From Physcomitrium patens (lineage: Eukaryota; Streptophyta; Bryopsida; Funariales; Funariaceae), in assembly GCF_000002425.4 (NCBI RefSeq), contig NC_037254.1, positions 13,151,756-13,215,755 on the forward strand: a stretch of 64,000 nucleotides of DNA, read 5' to 3'. A program made the translations under genes and the position numbers. The notes beneath the pieces are model-generated. The model was not told the origin of the DNA, ran no database searches, and saw only the letters and a program-made list of their open reading frames with translations. Of the stretch, positions 59,330 through 64,000 are shown piece after piece (the stretch's first letter is position 1; every line of letters begins with the position of its first letter).

Positions 59330-60600
59330 ATCTCCAACTACTAAACTTTATTATTTTCTTCAAACATGTCAAATTTCCAAACCCTTCTAGTAACTTCTTC
59401 AATATTTTTTGCTTATAGAAGAATTATTCTTTGAACTTAACTAAATTTGGTAATCTACTTAAAAGCTCTTCCAAATTCTCACATTTTTAAATATTTAGCT
59501 TCTTTAAACATGTCAAGATTCTAAATCTTTTTAGAAAATTCTTCAAATTTCTACACTTTAAAAAACCCAATTCTTCTTATACAATTTTTTTCTTTATTTT
59601 GTCTAAAATTCCTTCAAAATCTCATATTTTCACATATTTAGTTTTTTTATGCATGTTAAAATTTCAAATATTTTATCCATCTTCTTTATTTTTTTGCTAT
59701 TGTAAAATCACAATTATTTTAATCTAACTTTATTCTTCAATCCAACTAAATAATATTTAAAGCCTTCTATTCTCACATGTTTAACTTCTTCAAACATATT
59801 AATATAATAGATATATTTTTTTTAAATAATATTTTTATATTATATAAAATTCAATTCTTTCATTGCAACCAAATTCTCTAATCTACATAGAAACTCTTCT
59901 AAAGCCTTACATTTCCATGTGAATAATATCTTCTAACATGTCTAGTTTCAAAATCTATTTGATAACTTCTTCAATTTCCTATACTTTAAAAATATCAATT
60001 TTTTTAATGCAACTAAATTCTCTAATCTCCTTGGAACTTTTCCCAAAGCCTCACATTCTCATACGTGTAGCATTTTTAAACACGCCAAGTTTCTAAACCT
60101 CTTTTTAAAACTTCTTTATTTTTTTAATTTTTTTTTAAATAAATCTTTTTATGCAATTAATTTTTTTAATTAACTTAGAAGCTCTTTCAAAGTCTCAAAT
60201 TCCTATACAAATAACTTTTTAGAACATGTCAACCCTTCTAAGAAATTCTTCAATTTTTTATACATAAAAAAATCTAATTCTTCTAATACAACCAAATTCT
60301 CTAATTTTACTTAGAAATTCTTCTATAGCATCATATTTCCACATGTGTAGCATCTTTAAATAGACCAAGTTTCTAAATCCATATATAAACTTATTTGATT
60401 TTCTAGACTTCAAAAAACCCAATTCTTTCAATATAACCAAATTCTTTAATCTACTTAGAAATTCTTCCAAATTCTCATATTCCAATATGAACTTAAGTTT
60501 TTTAAATAAGTCAATTTTTCAAATCCTCTCAACAACTTCTTCAATTTCCTACCTATTGAGAAATTCAACTCTTCTAATACAACCAAATTTTTAAGGGAAA
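59330..60600 (-). pseudogene. Second LRR gene remnant
   Basis: The minus strand is built of about nine units of roughly 140 bp. Each reads like two LRRs, with lines such as EEFLSRLKNLVILKELGFL, FRNLVYLKMLHMWKYDAIE and KNLVVLEELNFSIGRKLKKL. They differ from the LRRs of the split receptor, so this is another gene's C-terminal part. No NB-ARC or kinase precedes it at 60600-62800. Stops and frame changes are frequent. The LRR style (alternating EEF and MWK lines) is one I associate with bryophyte NB-ARC genes, from memory only. Confidence 0.6.
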
Positions 60601-62340
60601 ATATCACACGTGCCCCTGAACTTTCTTGAAATATCAAGAATACTCAAGGTTCGATAATATCACATGTACTCCTGCTTTTTTTGATAATTGCAAAAATGCC
60701 AAGTGGGCTAATAACCTACCTTATTGCTGTGTTGTTTAGTTTGAACTGAGGCCCGGAGCAGGCCCCAAGCATCACTTTTCCGCACCAGCCTCACATTGGA
60801 TGAAATGCTGCGCATACAGGATCGGAAACTTGGATGAGACCCTTGAGATCACAGGCTCCATTTTAAAAACTTCTTTTGTCAATTCCACCGATCTTTGTTT
60901 CAGCGAGAGACATTCCTGGTTTGTTCAAACTACTCAGAGCTACTGCCCCGAATATGGATCCAAGAGACATTCTTTGCGAAATGCGCATTTGAGTATTCCA
61001 AATATTTATTTATAATAACGCTCTTGATTTTATCATATTGGTGTTCTCCAACGATTGTATCTTTTTCCAACCCAAATTGGTGCGTGCCTACTCCGATACC
61101 CGACCCCAAATTCATATCCGCATCCGAGGCGTTATAATGATCGGAGGAATTCGCATCGATTGCAGACGATACATGCCTTCTTGGAGTCTTTGCTTTGCTT
61201 GTAATTAACAAATGCTTTGTTACGATAAACCTAACTGATCCCAGGTGTTGCATCTCGGGGTGAATCCCATGCTCCTTGCGTGCAAAGTATGCAGCCTGTA
61301 ATCTACGAGACTTCTTCACGTCTCCTGCTCTGTGATGCTCAAAAATTGTTGTTGGCTGCCACTACTTACCTCTATCCCAGCTTGGTAGAAAACTTAACAC
61401 ACAAAATATGAACTTGCGCCACAAAAGTTGTTATAGTGGGCCACTTCAACGTAGACGAGGCTACTTTGCAATGAAATTTGATCACTCGCTAGAGTCAATC
61501 CGGCGGGACTAAACGGCAATGGCCGTAACTGGATTTGGGGTCCACGCGTCAAATGCTAGTGAAGCGATTGGCAGGAAAATTGAACGACCGTCTGATCATA
61601 TGTAGATTTTTGAGGCGGTTCTCTTATCCAGCGTTGTGTGTGCGTACAAAATTATCTACAGCTTGGTAGGCAGAGCATGGAAAATCAAACCCATATACTG
61701 CTGAGCCATGACTCAATAACCACCATCTTCATTTCTTTACTATTGTTAATGTTAATCTTATCAGTAATAGTAGTCGTAGTAATAGTATTTTCCTACTGAC
61801 TTCGCACGACTATTGTTGGCAGGCATCATGACTTTGATAAAGAGCAGCAATGCTTTGATCTCAAAGCATGAAGCATTTATGAATCATGCCTGTTTGAGAT
61901 AAGCATGCCTGTTTATCTAGTATCAGGGAGAATTGGCAGCATGTTGATTGATTCACCAGCAATGGAGATGATGAAGCGCTGCGACCAGACGCAAACAGGT
62001 GGCCTTTGTAAGAAGGGACGGAGGATCTCGAATTCCATGCCGAATGCAGACAACTTCTTGCACAAAATAAACATACAAGCACCAATTAGGGCAAGCAATC
62101 TCAATGTTAGAACAAAATCTCTCTCCTTCGAGCATAAGCACAAGCATCGAAACTGTGCATGTCGAAGTCGAGGTGGTGGTGTATTGTTGGTTTTGAGGAG
62201 TATGCACACTTCTTATTTATATATTCACCTTCTTATTAATTATTTATTCATAAGAATTTTTATATTGGTGCAAGCTTTGCAAAGAATTAAAAAACATGAT
62301 ATGTCCCAATTCTAATGACATTTGGACAATACTAAAGTCT
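60601..62340. other. GC-richer segment without recognised gene
   Basis: Composition rises sharply at about 60610, where the LRR similarity stops abruptly, and falls again near 62340. Open frames exist on both strands (60930-61319 minus, 129 codons; 61905-62315 plus, 136 codons; 60800-61015 plus), but none carries a motif I can name. The minus frame has a GSGIGVG stretch, too little to classify. It may be part of a gene with introns or UTR. Near its left end two phrases, aatatcacacgtgcccctga and aatatcacatgtactcctgc, lie about 58 bp apart. Confidence 0.35.
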
Positions 62341-62367
62341 TACTTTCATGACCTCAATAATAATATT

Positions 62368-62392
62368 AAAAAAAAAAAAAAAAAAAAAAAAA
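62368..62392. repeat. Poly-A run
   Basis: About 25 A residues in a row at the edge of the GC-richer segment. Confidence 0.85.
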
Positions 62393-62494
62393 CCATTTTT
62401 AGATGTAGCACATTATTTCAGTAAAGAAACATGGTTTGAAATTATTCTGAAACACACAATCATAATTATGTATAACAGAAGTAAATATACAAAT

Positions 62495-62560
62495 AAGTCA
62501 TATTCATTACTTAATGAGTAATATTTGGAAATATACATATATAAATAATGAGTATGACTT
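62495..62560. repeat. Short inverted repeat
   Basis: The arms aagtcatattcatta and taatgagtatgactt are nearly complementary and flank about 36 bp, so a hairpin is possible. No gene adjoins it. Confidence 0.6.
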
Positions 62561-62808
62561 ATAAATATTTATACAAGTATGCATGATAAAGAATATGACT
62601 TTTAGCTTCTTCTTTTTATCCTTCTACAAGATCTTTTGTTTCAGTTTTTATATATGAAGATTTTAAAATCTTATTTTGTTCTAACAAAAAGTCATTTTTT
62701 AGGTTCCACATAATTATATTATATCGACAAGATACATTAACAAAAGGTTTTTATATCTTGATATAATTTCTATATAATAAGATATATTTTTGTTACTCAA
62801 CTTATTGT

Positions 62809-63239
62809 TGTTAGAGCCCATATACAAGACAAGGATTCAAGACTAAGAAGTTAAATTAGCTTGACATTAGAACAATAATTAGATACAAGACAAGAAAGTC
62901 TTGACTAGACCACAAGAAGTAAGTTGTTAAAACTGAGGATCTCCTCAACCTCAACTCCTACATATACTAGGTCTTAGAAAGCTTCTTAAGAAGTTTCTAT
63001 GAAGCTTGGGAACAAAGCAAGCCTAAGATCCTTCTTCAGCAACTTCCTAAATCATCTAAAGTCTCCTCGAACCTTCTAGAATCTCCTATGACCTTCTAGA
63101 ACTTTCTTAGAATCTACTAGAACCTTTTAAAACCTTCTAGAACTACTTAGAACCTTCAAGAGCCTTCTTAGAATCTACTAGAATCTTTTAGAACTTTTTA
63201 GAATCTTTTAGAACCTTCTTTAATTGTATGTCCATGACA
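62809..63239 (-). repeat. 3' LTR of A2
   Basis: It begins tgttagagccc and ends tccatgaca on the plus strand. It pairs in inverse orientation with the A1 LTRs. The GAA/TTC array is at 63045-63225 and a TATA-like run near 62960. Confidence 0.8.
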
Positions 63240-63319
63240 TTACCTCCTCTTCTAGCTTCGAGGTCTTCAAAAAGTAATATTGCAGCAAGCTAGTATATGC
63301 TCAAGAAGTTGAAGATCTG

Positions 63320-63646
63320 TCACATGGTATCTACTATATATTCTAGTTTTTTTTTACAAGGTAAATGATTCATAGGCCCTTGTAGCCATTGATAGTACCT
63401 CAAGCTTTCTACTTGTGACCAAGCATGAACTTTGGTATCTTTATTATGGAATTGTCCTACAAACACTCCTTCTGGATGTCCTTCATAGGTAGGTTCTACC
63501 TCAAACATAATTCCTAGTGATCTATTACTAGGTATTATTTGACATCTTTGTGATTCAAGAAGCTCTTCATCTTGAAGTCGTCTGCATAAGCTACTTGGTT
63601 GAGATGGTATGACCGACAAGGCATCTATCTCTTAACTATCAATTTC
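63320..63646 (-). CDS. Accessory frame of chromovirus A2, unknown function (best copy)
   Basis: An open frame of 99 codons on the minus strand (63619-63320) extends upstream past one stop to EIDS, matching the A1 start. Conserved blocks are RLQDEELLESQR, IMFEVEPTYEGHPEGVFVG, QFHNKDTKVHAWSQVESL, WLQGPMNHLPCKKKLEY and IVDTM at the end. It has no predicted membrane segment. The lack of stops over 99 codons in a region where most retroelement frames are broken suggests this copy is young or was constrained. The A1 partner has an ATG where this one has ATT, so the true start is uncertain. Confidence 0.55.
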
Positions 63647-63829
63647 ATGTAAAATAGATAAGATCAAAAGAATTTAAATAAGCTATGGTCATGAATACAA
63701 ACTATTGACTTATACTATTCTAAATATTTGACAATAACTGCCACTTCAGAGGTTGCATCTTCTCTTTCTTTATGAGGCCAAGAACTAAAAATCTTTATAT
63801 TGAAGCCATCTTACTAAGCTACTATTCTT

Positions 63830-64000
63830 TATTTTGCTACTTTTGGTCTGGATGGATGTTGTTGATGGAACCTTTGAATCTTCATTCGTGTATTTATAAG
63901 GTTGCCAACTAATTCCCACTTGCAATCATTGATATCATATCCGTGCCAATGGACCAAATATTCAAGCCTTCCATATCTTATCCTTGAATCTAATATTTCT
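63830..64000 (-). pseudogene. A2 chromodomain end
   Basis: The minus strand reads EILDSRIRYGRLEYLVHWHG, then YDIND and, after a short gap, ELVGNLINTRMKIQRFHQQH. This is the chromodomain and tail seen in A1 at 27905-28080. The integrase core lies beyond the window. Confidence 0.75.

Larger units (their letters stand above)
62809..64000 (-). mobile_element. LTR retrotransposon A2 (3' end; cut by window edge)
   Basis: A 3' LTR of family A (62809-63239), a polypurine tract, the accessory frame and a chromodomain-like C-terminus are present in minus orientation. The rest lies beyond 64000. It is better preserved than A1 in the accessory frame. Confidence 0.8.

Noticed and set aside
63320..63646. 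Retroviral env-like gene
   Set aside because: No signal peptide, membrane segment or cysteine pattern is visible, and the length is only about 110 codons.

Overview
The window looks like AT-rich plant nuclear DNA, most likely from a moss or another bryophyte. It holds plant-type Ty3/gypsy retrotransposons with initiator-Met and Asp-type primer binding sites. It also holds a broken immune-receptor gene in the order protein kinase, NB-ARC, leucine-rich repeats, a class known from mosses. The species is inferred from these families; nothing in the sequence names it.

The main finding is one gene on the minus strand stretched over about 50 kb. Its pieces, in coding order, lie at 55085-54151 (N-terminal region and kinase, up to just past DFG), 30520-29122 (rest of the kinase, then NB-ARC with P-loop, kinase-2 and GLPL-like motifs), 22382-20446 (end of NB-ARC, MHD-like motif, LRRs) and 5142-4665 (more LRRs). 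Three LTR retrotransposons separate them: E (30521-54150, +), A1 (22383-29121, +) and B (5143-20445, -). Each is flanked by a short direct repeat. Across the E and A1 gaps the reading frame resumes after one copy of the repeat is removed; across B the joined DNA matches the intact LRR unit next door. The receptor is a pseudogene, with key residues lost in the HRD, DFG and P-loop motifs.

The three insertions were themselves hit by further elements. B holds element C (5854-12840, -) in its 3' region and a large solo LTR of family D in its reverse transcriptase. C holds another D-family LTR with a deletion at one end. A1 holds a solo LTR of its own family in gag. E holds a D-family LTR between protease and RT, and a second D-family LTR (G) in its integrase. 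G was split by H (36752-52719, +, an Athila/Tat-like element with an Asp-type primer site and no chromodomain), and H was split in gag-pol by F (39054-47484, +). F is innermost and best preserved, as expected for the youngest. A fifth chromovirus, A2, enters at the right edge (62809-64000, -).

Four chromoviruses (A1, A2, B, C) carry a short open frame of about 110 codons between the chromodomain and the 3' LTR, in the sense direction. I know no family for it. H carries a different small frame predicted to be coiled-coil. The LTRs of A and C contain dense arrays of GAAnnTTC-type units just upstream of a TATA box, which resemble heat-shock elements. The D-family LTRs contain several hundred bases of degenerate telomere-like repeats.

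Outside the nest, 1-2300 and about 60610-62340 have clearly higher GC than the rest but no protein I recognise. The intervals 2500-4660 and 55090-59320 are very AT-rich and nearly empty, apart from an ARC2-like scrap at 3470-3700. A second LRR remnant lies at 59330-60600.
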